Shown: in pieces, positions 23,807-24,642 of the stretch | Position numbering within the stretch: the stretch's first letter is position 1 | Layout: each line of letters opens with the position of its first letter | DNA from: an uncultured Prevotellaceae bacterium | GTDB taxonomy: Bacteria; Bacteroidota; Bacteroidia; Bacteroidales; Bacteroidaceae | Direction of reading: 5' to 3' | DNA: 24,642 bases | NCBI GenBank assembly: GCA_900313845.1 | Contig: OMTC01000005.1 | Location: 1-24,642 of the forward strand | Program-made: the position numbers and the translations under genes | The notes under the pieces: model-generated | Told to the model about the DNA's origin: nothing | Seen by the model: only the letters and a program-made list of their open reading frames with translations | The model's database searches: none

Positions 23807-24642
23807 ATGGCAGAAGATTTGGAAATAAAAGAGTTGAGCGACGTTGCCGTGCGCTTTTCTGGTGACTCCGGCGATGGTATGCAATTGGCTGGAAACATCT
23901 TCTCTACGGTTTCTGCTACCGTAGGCAATAGCATTAGTACATTCCCTGACTATCCAGCGGACATCCGCGCCCCTCAAGGTTCGTTGACGGGTGTGTCGGG
24001 TTTCCAAGTACATATTGGCGCTGAAATGGTTTACACGCCAGGTGACAAATGTGATGTGCTTGTGGCAATGAACGCTGCCGCGCTGAAAACTCAGTATAAA
24101 TACGCAAAACCAGGTGCCGCCATCATCATCGACACCGACGCCTTTGGTCCTGCCGACCTGAAAAAGGCTGCATTCGCAACCGACGACCCTCTGAAGGAAA
24201 TGAATATCGACCCCGACCGTGTCATCGCCTGTCCTATCACACAGATGGTGAAGGATTGCTTGGCTGACTCGGGTATGGACCCTAAGTCCATCGTGAAGTG
24301 CCGCAACATGTTCGCCCTCGGACTTGTCTGCTGGCTTTTCGACCGCGACCTCGACATCGCCTACAACTTCCTGCGCGAGAAATTCGCCAAGAAGCCAGGC
24401 GTGGCAGATGCCAACATCAAGGTGATTCAGGCTGGTTACGACTACGGACACAACACCCACTCCAGCGTTGCCAATGTTTATCGCATCGAGTCGAAGGTGA
24501 AAGTGCCTGGACGCTACATGGACATCACGGGTAACAAGGCAACGGCATACGGTTTCATCGCTGCAGCAGAGAAGGCTGGACTCAAGCTCTATCTGGGTTC
24601 ATACCCTATCACCCCTGCAACGGACGTGCTTCACGAACTCTC
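23807..24642 (+). CDS. korA: 2-oxoacid:ferredoxin oxidoreductase subunit alpha (fused gamma-alpha), 5' part
   Basis: The first 278 residues of the alpha subunit are present and the frame runs off the window end. The enzyme oxidatively decarboxylates 2-oxoglutarate (or another 2-oxoacid) with CoA to the acyl-CoA, reducing ferredoxin. Thiamine diphosphate is carried mainly by the beta subunit, expected just downstream. The start MAEDLEIKELSDVAVRFSGD follows the predicted leader. The N-terminal gamma domain has FSGDSGDGMQLAGN (17-30), the TFPDYPADIRAPQGS block and GDKCDVLVAMNAAALKTQ. The pyrimidine-binding alpha domain begins near residue 243 and reaches GSYPITPATDVLHEL at the end. The gamma-alpha fusion is the usual Bacteroidetes arrangement. 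Substrate choice between 2-oxoglutarate and others is inferred from family resemblance; the fold is certain. Confidence 0.9.
   Translation, partial: MAEDLEIKELSDVAVRFSGDSGDGMQLAGNIFSTVSATVGNSISTFPDYPADIRAPQGSLTGVSGFQVHIGAEMVYTPGDKCDVLVAMNAAALKTQYKYAKPGAAIIIDTDAFGPADLKKAAFATDDPLKEMNIDPDRVIACPITQMVKDCLADSGMDPKSIVKCRNMFALGLVCWLFDRDLDIAYNFLREKFAKKPGVADANIKVIQAGYDYGHNTHSSVANVYRIESKVKVPGRYMDITGNKATAYGFIAAAEKAGLKLYLGSYPITPATDVLHEL

Overview
The window looks like a chromosomal segment of a Bacteroidales bacterium, most likely Prevotella-like. The signs are RpoB/RpoC with Bacteroidetes-type sequence, TAnnTTTG promoter boxes instead of E. coli-type -10 boxes, few Shine-Dalgarno sequences, a type IX secretion component (PorZ), several secreted proteins with short C-terminal sorting-like tails, and a fused-subunit 2-oxoacid:ferredoxin oxidoreductase. 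The genus is inference from protein style.

Layout. 1-6406: the 3' part of rpoB and complete rpoC, closed by a strong, probably bidirectional terminator (6438-6471). 6529-9593, minus strand: a carboxypeptidase-regulatory-like outer-membrane or periplasmic protein, then a CotH-family protein whose N-terminal discoidin-like domain is split by a frameshift at 9300-9303. 9594-9855: divergent promoters and a compact terminator-ended RNA candidate. 9856-10302: an unrecognised 148-residue protein. 10303-10655: a degenerate array with a 22-nt period and a dyad at its centre, followed by small hairpins and a promoter. 10902-14636: a 1244-residue secreted multidomain protein with a terminator. 14698-14760: a G-run repeat.

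14956-23398 is a co-oriented block: leuS, a YitT-family membrane protein fused in frame to a RdgB/HAM1-type nucleotide pyrophosphatase, porZ, and a second CotH-family protein. Gaps are 2, 93 and 14 nt. The leuS promoter carries a perfect 9-bp dyad over its -7 box. The window ends inside korA (23807 onward), preceded by a roughly 215-nt structured leader.

How the genes fit together: transcription (rpoBC), translation (leuS), nucleotide-pool cleaning (RdgB) and central carbon metabolism (korA) are housekeeping functions. PorZ belongs to the type IX secretion apparatus. The 1244-residue protein and the minus-strand CotH protein have tails resembling sorting domains, so they are plausible but unproven cargo. 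No phage, transposon, CRISPR array, tRNA or rRNA was seen. The points most worth following are the YitT-RdgB fusion, the candidate small RNA at 9731-9801, the 22-nt array, the split CotH gene, and the dyads and leaders at leuS and korA.
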